DNA of 64,000 nucleotides from Lota lota (GCA_026745465.1 JACYXH010000017.1:2003454-2067453), one strand, 5' to 3'. Positions 1 to 12,140 are shown, counted from the stretch's first letter. Notes: generated by a model not told the origin, from the letters alone. Numbers and translations: made by a program.

Positions 1-971
<971 letters not shown>

Positions 972-1018
972 GCCAAAAGCGCCGCGTGTGAAACGCCCAT
1001 AATCTAGCTGGCTGTCTT

Positions 1019-1047
<29 letters not shown>
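1019..1047 (+). repeat. C29 homopolymer in crkl 3'UTR
   Basis: Uninterrupted run of 29 C starting 47 nt after the crkl stop codon. In the mRNA this would be a poly-C tract. Confidence 0.9.
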
Positions 1048-1049
<2 letters not shown>

Positions 1050-1202
1050 ACCAACAGTGTCCCTACGACTACGCGCTTGCCTGCTTAGGGCTACACATTG
1101 AGAGCACCCCCTCTATTGTCACGCCTGTGCAACCTGCGAGGCTTCTGACTGTTTACAGCTCTGGACCCCTTCCTCTTCCCAGTGCCCAACCTCTTCCGAT
1201 TA

Positions 1203-1483
1203 CCCCGCCTCCTCCCAGTTTCCTACCTCCCCCAGTACCCTACCTCCCCCCTTCCCATTACCCTGCCTCCTCCCAGTTCCCTACCTCCCCCAGTACCCTA
1301 CCTCCCCCCTTCCCATTACCCTGCCTCCTCCCAGTTCCCTAACTCCCCCAGTACCCTACCTCCCCCCCCCTCACGGTACCCCACCTCTTCCCGGTACCCC
1401 AGCTCTTCCCGGTATCCCACCTCTTCCCAGTGCCCCACCTCTTCCCAGTGCCCCATCTCCCCCAGTACCCCACCACCACATCC
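1203..1483 (+). repeat. CT-rich minisatellite, 58-bp unit, in crkl 3'UTR
   Basis: Three consecutive near-identical 58-bp units start at 1203, 1261 and 1319 (core CCTCCTCCCAGTTCCCTAC). They are followed by about six 17-20 bp sub-units of the type CCCACCTCTTCCCAGTGC to about 1483. Open frames across it on both strands are artefacts of its composition. Confidence 0.9.
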
Positions 1484-2432
1484 TGGTCCCAGGCTGGGCC
1501 AGTGTCTGTTATCGTTTTGCCTTAAAGAGTCCTTTACATTTACAAAATCATCGGGCATCCATCGGTGTGTGTTTTAGTTTTTGTGTTTTTGTTAAGCAGA
1601 ATGTGTTTGTGTGGTGTTAACTATCAATATCACCATCATCATGGAATCGATCGGTTGATTTTAATTTAGTATTTTGTCCTCAATTTTCCACCGATTTGTT
1701 ACAGTTGAAAAACGTCTTGACATTTTTTGAAAGCCTGTTTTTACAGATGTATGTTTATTTTGGGGGTTTGTTTTGGATGTGAGTATTTTTGTGCGCAAGG
1801 GAGGGAAACAACCCTACTGTATGAACGCTGGGCCTTTTGTTTTAAGGGCTAGCCAGTCAGCCAAAATGTTATGACTTCAAATGATCACATCACTGTTGTA
1901 TGTAATAACCAGGCTGTGTCTGCTGTTCAGATTGACTGACTGAACCTTGTATACTTAAAAGATGTATATAATATATATGTGGCTGTATAATGTGTGCTAT
2001 GGCTGGGAAACTGAGTGGAACCATAGAACAGGGATTCAAACCCTCAGCCTCCTCCTGTGCACAACCTCAACCCTGTTTGCCAAGCGGTCCTCATTAATCT
2101 CAAGTGCGTGTGACTTCATCTCACTGTGTTGTTTGTGCTGTATGATTTGCAGGACAGATTGGTGTTTTAAAGCTGCCCATGGCTAGCATGGTGTCTGTTC
2201 GGGACACCTAGCCATACAAGGCTTCAGCGATCGGTTTAGAGTGGTGGGATAACAGGAATAAAGTGAATAACGAGTGTTGTCCAACGTGGCTCGAGAACAG
2301 CAGCCGCTACAAGCATTGCTTCACAGCAGCCCTTTATCTATTTAAAAACATGGCGGCCATTTAATGAGGGGGGGCTAAAGGCTTTTTGATGCAGTAAGCA
2401 CACTCTCCCCCCCAGCGAGTGAGGATACAGGT

Positions 2433-2459
2433 GGGGGGGGGGGGGGGGGGGGGGGGGGG
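2433..2459 (+). repeat. G27 homopolymer
   Basis: Run of 27 G inside the probable crkl 3'UTR. Confidence 0.9.
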
Positions 2460-2678
2460 CAGAACTCAGCAGTGAAAGCCTTTTATTATTCTTTTTTTGT
2501 TTTGAGAGAGAAATGCAGTTTTTTCGCCTGCACATGCAATCCTCCGTATTTTCTAGGTAGCTTTACTGTGTTCCCCTGATCCCATCCATTGTAGGAGTAC
2601 TGGGTCTTGCTGGGAGGGGGGCGGGGGTGGTGTAAACTGATCCCAGTGTGGGAGGACCACTAGAGTTCCGTTTAGAGG

Positions 2679-2756
2679 ATGATGGTACTCCCTCGTGACT
2701 ACGAGCTGAAGATGATCAATGCCCGACGAAAGGAGCTCCTACGATCTCTGCTGTAA
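2679..2756 (+). other. 25-codon short ORF in crkl 3'UTR
   Basis: ATG at 2679, TAA at 2754-2756. It encodes MMVLPRDYELKMINARRKEL then LRSLL. Composition is balanced and helical, unlike the surrounding low-complexity DNA. It is preceded by CCGTTTAG, which could serve as an acceptor, so a small terminal exon is an alternative. Coding status is unproven. Confidence 0.2.
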
Positions 2757-4316
2757 AGATGGTCCACAACCGCCTCGTTTTCTCTTTTCCCTTAACCCTC
2801 CTGTCTCCCTTAACCCCCCCCCCCCCGGTCCCCCTTAACCATTCCCCCCCCCTATTTTACCCCCATTTTCACGGAGTCATTCAGCAACACAGCTGTGCAA
2901 CCTCTTGAATCCTTTTCTTTTTGTCGTTTTCGTTGCCGCTTATTGAATGACTTTTGTTGCTTGATGTAAAAATGCTGGGTCGACGGTTGCTGAACACAAT
3001 ACCTTTTGGGTGACTTTATTTAGTATTTTTTCAAAAGGGACAGAAATGCCTGCTGGTGGCCTGATGCTTGCGTGATGTCTTGGACTGGGAGATGCCCCCC
3101 CTCCCCTTCACACTCCCCTCTCCCCAATGCTGCTTTTTCTGTTATTTCTTCCCTTTTAGTAAATGGAAGGTTTGACCTATTTCAATGCCGCCTGGTCTGT
3201 GAAACAAACCTGAATTGGTTTTTGGTCCTCTCCGGCCCCCATGAACCTGTACTTACGAAGCAATACACCCTCTTTCTGGTCCCTTCCTTCCTGGGGTGGA
3301 ACTGCTTCCAACATGCTTCACCCACGACAGTATTACGCCTGCTGTTTGCTCATGTTCTATGAAAGCCTTTTTTGTTTGTGTTGTCCTTTTACTTAAGATT
3401 GGAAAAGAAATTGTGCCTTTTTATTTTCTTATTATACCATTTCTATGTGTTAATATTTGCCATGGTTAACACCCGTGCTGGTATTGAACCCCCTTAATGT
3501 ACAGAACAAGTCAATAAAATGTACGTCTACTTCTTTATCTTGCTCTCTACTGACCGTTCTTCATCTTCCTTTGTATGGGAACGGCCCGTGTCTGTCTATT
3601 CTAGGTGATGTATATCTGTGTGCTGGGCCAGACTATCTGGAGCATGAAAGGGTTTGGTCTGCATCGGAGTCTCTATGGCTGCTAGTTATGATTCAGGAGA
3701 AAGACCCAGGAGGGAGGAAGCAATTAATGAATGTTAATGAGGTGCTAAGAAAAGAAAGCTGGTTTCTCGTTGACCTACAGAACGAGGCTGTCAAAACTTT
3801 TTCAAGGACAAGGGGTTTGAGAGAAGTCCATTTTTTCGAAGCCTGTGGTAATGTATGTAGACGTTTCTGAGGTGGATACATGGATGTACATCACGGTATT
3901 CAAATATCTCGAGGGAGTGGGTTAAATGTGAAAAGGCACGGGTTGTTTGGGTCATTTGCGTACCAAAGGCTCCTCTTTTGGGGGATCTTTCCTACTGCAG
4001 TGCCGTTGGGCACAACGACTAATTCCCTCCTAACTAGTTCCTGGGTTCTTGCCAAATGAAAAGAGAATCTCGTTGAAAGGTGTTTCAATCATGATCTGTT
4101 CAACAACCAAAACAGCTATTCAACACCAAGTTGGACAACAGAACAAGGTTGAGTTGCAACTTGGGACTGGTATTCAGACTTGATGCTTGAGTACTGCGTC
4201 ATAGTTTTAAAAGCAGATGGTGTTTGAATTGATCAACAGATGTGTTGTATGATGCTGTCCAGGAAAGAACAGACGGAATATGTGCCTTGGATACTCTACT
4301 TGATCTTTTTATTGCA

Positions 4317-4354
4317 CATGGCTTAATATTTTAAGCCATGACTTAAAATATTAA
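4317..4354. repeat. two overlapping perfect palindromes
   Basis: CATGGCTTAA at 4317-4326 is the exact inverse complement of TTAAGCCATG at 4331-4340. TTAATATTTTAAG at 4323-4335 is the exact inverse complement of CTTAAAATATTAA at 4342-4354. The two hairpins share sequence, so they are mutually exclusive. Confidence 0.85.
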
Positions 4355-5596
4355 ATGATCTAAATTACATTATTAATCAACTATCAGCAACAGTATTATA
4401 TGAGCTATAAACACATACAAGCATTTGTGACTGCAAGCAGAGGTTAGCGCTCCACAAATAATTACATGGATATTTGGCCGTCCTACCCTGCCACCAGATA
4501 TACATCTGGCTGATCTCTCTGAGTCTAGTAGCCATGGCCCCGACTGCATTAAACATGACATACGTCTCTGCTATGACTCACACTAGCCACTGGCGCTTAG
4601 CACAATGCATTATACAAACGTGTAGGCTATCATAAGATTAAGGCAGCTGTTTAAATGACTACATTTGAATTTGAAGACTAAACACACTTTATTCTTAATT
4701 TAAAAGACTACTATTGTTGAGTGTTTCTGTAAACTTAAAACTGCCATAATATAGCAAGGCCATGAATAACATGCTGATGCAAATATGAACTTTATCTATT
4801 TTATATGATTCGCAGATGGGCGTGGTATTTACTATATTCTATCATAGCATTATCTCTTAAGAAACAATTTATGCATGAAAAAGTATGATAAAAGGTCATT
4901 TATACATTATACCAGAAAAAGTATCAGTATCAAAAAGTATCTGAAATATCTCGATGTCTGCACATTAACATTACTACATAAGGGCCTCATGGTTAAATTT
5001 TCTATTTCCATAAATGTTATTGACATAAATGAATATGTATGTCTTTGATAGTTCCCCTTGAATTTCAGATAGATCGCACATTGGAAGGTCCAGAAAGCAA
5101 AATTCCTGCCCAGTATTTTGAGTCAACCATGTGGATTTGCTAATCAAGCAACAAGCCACAGCCAAATGAGGGACATCAGTTGGTTTGTCGTAGCGCTTGA
5201 GAGAGACATTGCAGGATTGTTGGGCAACTAGTCTGTGGGTCCATTTCTGGATTATGTATCAATTATGTATCAAGTTTTTGAAAGATTGTTTAAATTTTGT
5301 TTAATTTCTTGTCATGGCTTCATGTTATTTTTGGATAAAATGAAAATGTTGATATAAATAACATTTTAATGGACTGAATACAGATTTCTTTATTTTGAGA
5401 TATCTTTGAAGCTGTATTATATATTTTCATACTTCTCTCCATCTTCCATTTTCTCAGTGGGAGAAAGCATAATATTCCCATTTATATCTTGGCCATCTCT
5501 GCTTGGTGGCTCATGGTGGAACCTGGTGCCAGGATCAATTGTCATTACAACAAGTCGATGTGGGAGGCTGCAGAGAGACTGGCTATAATTAATCTG

Positions 5597-5600
<4 letters not shown>

Positions 5601-5637
<37 letters not shown>
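5601..5637 (+). repeat. (TG)n microsatellite
   Basis: About 18 uninterrupted GT units. Confidence 0.95.
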
Positions 5638-5640
<3 letters not shown>

Positions 5641-6865
5641 ACCCTTACAGTCCATTACCACCACAACCGCCCTCTAGCTGGTCTTGCCATGCTGTCTACC
5701 ATGCCTGACCATCTAATTTGTGTGGACCAAAGGAACCGGTGGCATCTGTGAGTTGGGTTTATGTGCCTACGGCGTTAGGGGTCATAAGCATCCATCTGCT
5801 GTTCGTTTGGTCGTTTTAGATGGGGATGTCAACATTAAGAGGAACACACCTGCCCAGGGGCGCCTTTTGCGCTAAAAATGTTAACGGCCTAGTTAGGATT
5901 TTTGTTTGGTTCCTATATTTTGACAGGCTCGTTCATGTTAACAGAATGAAAGCTATTGTATTAACGCTAACGACGCCCCTTGAAATAAAAATCACCCAGC
6001 AGAGTAGATGGATCCACATTGCACGTAGGCAGTACCTAAGGAAAAGTACTCATTTACTTCCACCCCGTGCTTGGACGAGGGACTGTTTGTGCACAGTGCA
6101 ATGAAAAAAGGATGAGTCAGCACTAGAACCTGCACACTCAGACTTAAAGTACCCTTGTCCTTCTTCAGCTACAAGCATGTTTGTGCATATTGCACATATG
6201 AGGAATTTAACTTGGTGCATTAAATGATGATGGACAATCCAATTAAAAATAAGTCATTTGTGATGGCTTAGATAAGTGCCAAATGTCAACATTTGTTTTC
6301 AGTTATCATATTGCATATTTTAACTGGATAATATTAATACTGGCCATCTGTGGTCTGTGCACTAGTTAGCCCCGTCTGCAGCAAAGCATGCTGGGTAACA
6401 GCTTGTAATGCATTCTATATTGAATAGGAGAATGGATTTATCCCTCATGATGATAATAATAAGGATGTAACGTTATACACATAATGACCCATATAATATC
6501 GGGTCATCGATCGCATCGATGTAGGTTACCTTACTGCCTGTGATTGTTGCAGAGATGTGTGCGTTGCATGCACTGTGTATTTGATTCATTTGTATACTAC
6601 GCAGTGAATCAAACTCCTCATTAAATTGTGATGGGGTGTGCAGACTATTTTCTTCCAGAAACTAGTTTCAAGCGTGACGATGAACGTGGCCCAAATATTC
6701 ATCCACCCTCTTTCTCCCATCTTCTCTCCATCACTGCACCCTTAACCCCTATTCCTCCTCCTCTTAAAACATTTACAGTCCACACGCCTTCTGCTAGGGA
6801 AACCAGGCCAAACAGCCTTTCTGTCACTTATCTGGGCAAGAGTCCTTGACTGAGAATCATTCTTC

Positions 6866-6868
<3 letters not shown>

Positions 6869-6903
<35 letters not shown>

Positions 6904-6915
6904 GTCTGTCTGTCT
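6869..6915 (+). repeat. (TC)n(TCTG)n compound microsatellite
   Basis: About 15 TC units followed by four TCTG/TGTC units. Confidence 0.9.
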
Positions 6916-7809
6916 TATTTAAATACACATTTCTCCTCCCTCTTCTTTTTTATTTAGTTTTTGTACCACACCATTCGTAATGTTGTTCAGATTTTATGGG
7001 ATAAAGTATTAAATATTAATATCTCGCTCTTGAATTTGTAGTCTCGGGATTTGGAAAGCGCATACAACTCATGTTATTGTCATAATTCCAAACAAAAACT
7101 AATCAACTAGCGTGACAAAGTATCCTTCATGCTAAACGATTCAACGCTCAGCCTTGAAGCAGCAGAACAACTGTTGTCGTCAGGCAAGAACATTTAAATG
7201 TCCAGTATCTTCATCTGGAATTTGCATGTACATTGAACTCCAAGTATGATTACAGGTGAACCTATCATTGTCTGTGGAACTACTTTTCTTTTTTTTATGG
7301 GAACCAAAATGCACATGCTTACTGCTTCTGATGAGCCCTGATATATTGTGGTCTGTCTTTCTGCCTCCCGAGGGCAGCATATTATGTTTGTATCATGTTA
7401 AAGTAGGACAGATAGTGTGACACATCTCATGTGCACGAGGAAACCATAGCAACGGAGGATAATTTGATAACCTTGATGGATATGGGTACCAGCAAAAGTA
7501 AGCAAATGCATAAATATCACACTGATGACAAAGTGATGTATTACCGTACATTTATATGCGCAATATCTAATATGTAACTCATACAATTATTTGACTAGCG
7601 GTTTTCACTCATTCGGTGGCATTTTAATATTCTATAACTGGCTTTAGGAAATGGATAACTAAAAAGATATGCAACTTATCCCTGTAGTTTTAATAATTTC
7701 TCATAAAACGTTCTTTCGAATGACACTTCTTCCACATTCAAACGGTATCCTTGGTGTTTTAACATATAAAAACATTTAGAGGGGTCGTGCAACGGTAAAT
7801 GGTGCAATT

Positions 7810-8894
7810 GTGAACATACTAAGTGATGTGCGGATTGATCCCAAAATATCGATACTGCCGATCCCAACATTTCCTGTTCTAGGACTGATTCTCATATAAT
7901 AATATCGATATCCCAACTAAATAATTTGGGGAAAATGTATATTTTTTTATCATCAAAGGAACACAACAGAAAGTAGCTACGCTATCACCAGGAAAATACC
8001 CGGTGATAGAAACTACTTCTCCTTCCGTCTGTCACAGTCATAGGCGCACTATGGCTCTGTGACGTACTCGAACGCGTGAGCCACTGAGAACAACTCTTGA
8101 CATTCCCCGCGAATAGAACTATAAAAACGGAATAGACTTAAGGGGAAACACGTAAACATGCTGTTGTTCCTAAACAAAAACCTATGAGTAAGGAACTTTT
8201 TTTTTTAGAAAAGGCTGAGGTTCAACATTTTCAAGGGAGCCTGTTTAAGATTATTTTTAAACAAAAACAAAGCTGAGGAACGTTTTGTAAAAAAAAGTTG
8301 AGGAAATAATTTTCAAGGGAGTCTGATTAATATTGTTTCTAAACAAAAAAACTGAAGGGAATGTGGTGTTGTTTGTGTATATTTCTCACTGTGTTCTACT
8401 TGGCCCTGAGGATTCTTCATAGTTAAAGAATAAGAAAGAGTAGTTTGATGTCTTATTACCATTATGTAGCTATAATTTGTGTAAGAAATTACAATACATC
8501 CTGCAGGAGATCATGAGAAACATGACCAAGCAGCCACTGCGACCACCAAATATGTGGCCATTATAATCTTCAAAATGGTAATCTTACCATAATAGCAAAG
8601 GAAAGGCCACACCCTGGCATATTATATATATATACACAGATATTTTATATTATAGGACTAACACTAAAATATATGCTAGAGTGCAAAGGTGTGGGCGTCC
8701 CTTCGCCAGTGAAGGTGGTTATTGCACTTGGTGACCCATTTTTGCACAGTCCTTGAATAGCAGCAGTTGTAACAGTTGCTCATGATTGTAGATGTTGTAA
8801 AAATTATACAAGAAATACAATATGCAAAAAGTATTGGTATCGGTGGTATCGGATTGGAAAGGAAATAAGTGGTATTGCACATCACTAGTGAACA
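7810..8894. mobile_element. hAT-like non-autonomous DNA transposon
   Basis: The ends are inverted: AGTGATGTGC at 7822-7831 and GCACATCACT at 8877-8886. Both are followed inward by related GATCC/GATACC-type sequence. Matching GTGAACA heptamers flank the element outside (7810-7816 and 8888-8894), consistent with a target duplication, although hAT elements make 8-bp duplications and the eighth base differs. The interior (about 1 kb) has no transposase frame. It carries two imperfect copies of a block containing TTTTCAAGGGAG plus a 5'-adjacent CAAACAAAAA run. Family assignment is by terminus style only. Confidence 0.45.
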
Positions 8895-9318
8895 GTTTGA
8901 AACAGTTTCAATTTAAGTTGCTTGTTATTTCTCTCCTCTGGCTTGCTGATTGGCTGTCTCATCGGCTGCTACGTTCAAATGACGCAGGTTTATTGCACAT
9001 TTTCTCTTACACTTTTTTTCCTTCAATTGACTGACCAATCAGCAGCGATACATTCAGATAAGCACATTTATAAGCAATCACTTTTTTTTTCTCCAAACGA
9101 ATCCCAATCTACAGCTGGATTTACCCCTGGCATGTCCAGTCTGTCTTCGGGAGAATGAGCATCAGCGTTCAGGTTGAGGCGGGGCCAAAGTTCCCCAGCT
9201 GGAGTAGGAGAAGACGATACTGGCTCCAGTCCGCCGTGTTGCCATGGTGATGGTGGTAACCATGTGGGTGGGTGGTGTTGTTGAGTAGTGGACTGGACAG
9301 AAGAGTGGGCGAAGGAGT

Positions 9319-9352
9319 TCACCATAATTGGTCTACCGGGATCCGTCTCCGT

Positions 9353-9395
<43 letters not shown>

Positions 9396-9625
9396 AGACG
9401 GACCGTGTCCGTCGAGCGGGTGGCCGGCGCGGAGACTGGGGGTGGGTGGCTTTAGCCTGCCGGAACTCTTGGCCGGGCGCGGGCATGGGAGGGTGACGGT
9501 GGTCCTGGGGGCTCGAGAGGACGGGTGGGGGTGCTGGTGGTGGTGCCCTGGTACGGTGGCCACGTGAGGTTCGTAGCCGCGTAAGCCGGTGGGTGAACGG
9601 TGAGGGATGTCTGTACTCTGCCGAT
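9319..9625 (-). CDS. putative last exon of unidentified proline-rich gene
   Basis: The acceptor is TTTTTCCCAG|ATCGGC (exon starts at 9625). In the phase left by the upstream exon (9887-10056) it reads SAEYRHPSPFTHRLTRL, then a Pro/Arg/His-rich stretch and a poly-Gly run encoded by the C39 tract. It stops at TGA 9319-9321. The other two frames are also open for long stretches, because the GC-rich repeat composition keeps stops rare, so the frame is uncertain. The product is not recognised. Confidence 0.25.
9355..9393 (+). repeat. C39 homopolymer with complementary flanks
   Basis: Run of 39 C. CCGTCTCC on the left and GGAGACGG on the right are perfect inverse complements, so the run sits in the loop of a potential hairpin. 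Confidence 0.9.
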
Positions 9626-9886
9626 CTGGGAAAAATGCAGGAAATGTGTTCGTGAGTTAATATGCTTTTTTGGGCAAAGTTGGTTGTGGTAGCAAATATG
9701 AATCAATATTAAATTGAAATATATAGTAGCAGGCCTACTTTTTGAACCTTTAATTCATATTTTCTCTAATCACTTTGAGATTTTGAAGTACATGACATTC
9801 CCAAAATATTGAGAAAACACGCTTTTTAGAAAAGGGTCCCATTATAGGCCTACAAATGTTTTTATTTATTCAATAAACGACTCTAC

Positions 9887-10056
9887 CTGTAGGTCGGGTA
9901 GGCCATGGAGGCTGGCCTCATCTGCTCCGCATACCATTGGTCCTGTCTGGGGAGGTCCAGGGTGTCGGTGTACAGGCTCTCTGTGGGGTCTTGGTCCAAC
10001 GACCAGGGGGAGACCGGACAGCGGCGCTTCGCTGACTTGATGGCCGACAGCGAACC
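9887..10056 (-). CDS. putative exon of unidentified minus-strand gene
   Basis: This is the most coding-like exon of the 9.3-11.4 kb cluster. The acceptor is GGCCACCAG|GGTTCG (a second possible acceptor would start it at 10064). The donor is CTACAG|GTAGAG. It reads GSLSAIKSAKRRCPVSP, then SLDQDPTESLYTDTLDLP, then RQDQWYAEQMRPASMAYPTY, with balanced amino-acid use and no low complexity. Its length is 56 codons plus 2 nt, so it joins the 9319-9625 exon in phase. I do not recognise the family. The Ser/Thr/Tyr-rich character suggests an intracellular scaffold or receptor tail, which is inference only. Confidence 0.45.
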
Positions 10057-10224
10057 CTGGTGGCCTATGAGCGAAATACACAGTATAGTCATGATTGTGT
10101 GGTCACATAAACATTGATTCGAGTTCAAAAATACATATTTATTTTTGAAATATTTCTAGAAATATGAAGTTGCTCTATAATAACGAAACTATAAATGATT
10201 AAAGGAAAAGGACATGAATTATTG

Positions 10225-10229
<5 letters not shown>

Positions 10230-10265
<36 letters not shown>
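10230..10265 (+). repeat. (TG)n microsatellite
   Basis: About 18 TG units, lying just 3' of a putative minus-strand exon. Confidence 0.95.
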
Positions 10266-10266
<1 letters not shown>

Positions 10267-10307
10267 CCTGTCCCTGTCCCTGTAAGTGCGCGTGCATGTA
10301 TGTGTAC

Positions 10308-10412
10308 TTTTTGCAGTAGTTTTGTGTTCTGATCTGCGGTGAAGTGAGTAGGAGAAGTTCTGGTGTGCTTCCGTGGACGATGTAGAGATGTTCCGCCTGG
10401 ACCACGTGGAAC
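10308..10412 (-). CDS. putative exon of unidentified minus-strand gene
   Basis: It is preceded by an excellent acceptor (CTCTCTCTCCCCAG) and followed by AAAAA|GTACAC. It is exactly 35 codons in phase 0 (begins VPRGPGGTSLHRPRK, ends ADQNTKLLQK). The phases agree with the exons on both sides. The product is not recognised, and short exons of this kind can arise by chance. Confidence 0.3.
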
Positions 10413-10522
10413 CTGGGGAGAGAGAGAGAGTGTGATAGTGTTACGGTCAGTTGATAATGCATGATAATTCCTGTGTACACGGGGTAGGGTTAGAGGAAGG
10501 AAGGGAGGGAGGAAGTCCTTAC

Positions 10523-10809
10523 ATGGTTATACTGGGCCAGGTGAGCGGGCCTTAAGGAAGGAGACGGGCTGCCTCATCCAGTGGCTGCCCGGGAGGGGTG
10601 CAAGTCCGGGCAGATGTAGGTCTGAGCGGGGGGCTGCGGTTCGGCCTCCCTGCCACCTCCCACTGCTCCTTGTTCCACTGGAGGAGGAGGAGGAGGAGGA
10701 GGAAGATGAGGAGGAGGAAGAGGAGGAGGAGTAGGTAGAGACTGTTGGGAGGGCGGTGTCCTGAAGTGTGAAACCCTGGGACATGTCTGGTCAAGCGAGA
10801 CGGTGTAAC
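10523..10809 (-). pseudogene. putative proline-rich exon with in-frame TGA
   Basis: The acceptor is TTCCTTTTCTAG|GTTACACC and the donor is AACCAT|GTAAGG. In the phase fitting both neighbours it reads YTVSLDQTCPRVSHFRTPPS, a poly-Pro stretch coded by a (CCT)n repeat, and QTYICPDLHPSRAATG. It then meets TGA (10574-10576) and stays open for 17 more codons (SPSPSLRPAHLAQYNH) to a strong donor. Either this TGA is the real C-terminus, or the exon is disrupted or carries a sequence error. The family is not recognised. Confidence 0.3.
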
Positions 10810-11337
10810 CTAGAAAAGGAATTTGCTCTCCTCCGTGTTCCTTCTGCCATGGAATGTGTGAGAAAAGAGGTCTGGTGTTGAGAGTCGGGGTTGAACTGCA
10901 GCCGAGCGGAACGCATGTATATGGAGGCTAAAATGTATGTAGTATGTACATATGATATACATTGTGGATATAATATGTATAAAAGGCTATGTATATAAGG
11001 CTATATATTATATTCTATAAATTCAATCTACTCAGATAATAGGACAAATTCACTGTGAAGCTCTGAAGCGCAAACTTAAACATTCTCATGACACACATGC
11101 ACGCGCGTGAGGAATGATTTATGAAATGTGACTCCAGACAGGGTAAGTATATCAAGATATAAGTACCTATGTGCATACTGATAAAAGATTCACAGGGCTT
11201 TATTGGGATGGGACACCTACATTGCCATAATATTAGTAATAATAGTCCAAAAAATGGTAATGGAGGTCAGAGTTCACCAGGCTCAGCTAGATGCTGTCTT
11301 GCTACTGGCGGGCCTCCTTGGTAGGTCAGGGGCTTAC

Positions 11338-11372
11338 CAGAGGTGTGGGGGTGCTGGTGAGGATCGGGTGGT
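11338..11372 (-). CDS. possible 35-nt exon of the same unidentified gene
   Basis: It is bounded by TCTATTTGCTAG|ACCACC and CACCTCTG|GTAAGC. In the phase needed by the next exon it reads PPDPHQHPHTS. Both splice sites are good, but the exon is very short and unsupported by homology. The rest of 10810-12099 shows nothing else apart from the repeats preceding 12140. Confidence 0.18.
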
Positions 11373-11964
11373 CTAGCAAATAGAGACACCCCGATTCCAG
11401 TTCATGTTGCTTAGATGACTTATCATTTATTTGTACTTCATTTACAAAGAAATCGAAGAAAGAAAAAAATAAAGCCTTTGGAGAGCCGCACACGGCTCTG
11501 TCTAACAGTGTGGGGAAAAGCTAAAGAAACGTAAAAGTGACTACCGATCTATCAAGGACCACACTCACAGAGGGTCGGGCGGTTCGAATAGAAAGAGCTG
11601 GAAGTGGTTCGAGCATATGGACGCTAGATACGGCCCCAGCAATACGACCCCCCACTGTTTTGTAACTTGTTTACACATGCCTTTTCAGTTTTCACAACCT
11701 TATTCCTGGTGAACTTTAAAAAGTAAAAAAGGTTTATGTTCACTACAAAATATTTATGTTCAATATTTAAATTTTATTTTCAATACAATTAACTATGTTT
11801 CAATTTGAGGAGTCAAGAATGCAAGTGAATAGCACCATCTACAGGGGACTTAATATTAATATATACATATCTTACAATATGTGTTCAATACACATGACAG
11901 GAAAGACTAAATTAATATTTAGCTATTCAAATAGCGCATCAAACCCACTTGTATATCCTTGCCC

Positions 11965-12140
11965 TCCTCCTTAACACCCTGTGACGGGGCCACCAGTCCC
12001 TACGCTCCTCCTCCTTTACACCTTGTGACGGTGCCACCACCTCCTCCTCCGCAACACCCTGTGACAGTGCCCCCACCTCCCTATCCGCCGCCTCCTCCTT
12101 TACTTACTGTAAAGGACGCCCTGTGACGGTGCCACCACCC
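11965..12140. repeat. imperfect tandem repeat, GTGACGGTGCCACCACC motif
   Basis: Four imperfect copies of (A/G)CCCTGTGACGGTGCCACC, with CCTCCTCC between them, occur at about 11978, 12021, 12055 and 12119. The last overlaps the C-terminal codons of the Harbinger transposase fossil, so the array probably grew out of that coding end. Confidence 0.7.

Larger units (their letters stand above)
972..3535 (+). other. crkl: crkl 3'UTR (probable extent)
   Basis: Non-coding sequence after the crkl stop. AATAAA signals occur at 2257-2262 and 3513-3518; the second would give a 3'UTR of about 2.55 kb. Vertebrate CRKL mRNAs are known for long 3'UTRs. It contains a C29 run (1019-1047), a CT-rich minisatellite (1203-1483), a G27 run (2433-2459) and a 25-codon short ORF (2679-2756). 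The true end is inferred. Confidence 0.55.
3536..7809. other. intergenic DNA downstream of crkl
   Basis: AT-rich non-coding DNA. Open frames are short and without family resemblance. Notable contents are overlapping palindromes at 4317-4354, a TG microsatellite at 5601-5637 and a TC/TCTG compound microsatellite at 6869-6915. I see nothing else. Confidence 0.5.

Noticed and set aside
1127-1577. Proline-rich open frames
   Set aside because: Products of the CT-rich minisatellite in the crkl 3'UTR.
3457-3870. 137-codon plus-strand open frame beyond crkl
   Set aside because: It overlaps the predicted poly(A) signal and has no recognisable features.
10574-10576. Selenocysteine reading of the in-frame TGA
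   Set aside because: No selenoprotein family resemblance and no SECIS element that I could identify; a true stop, decay or sequence error is simpler.
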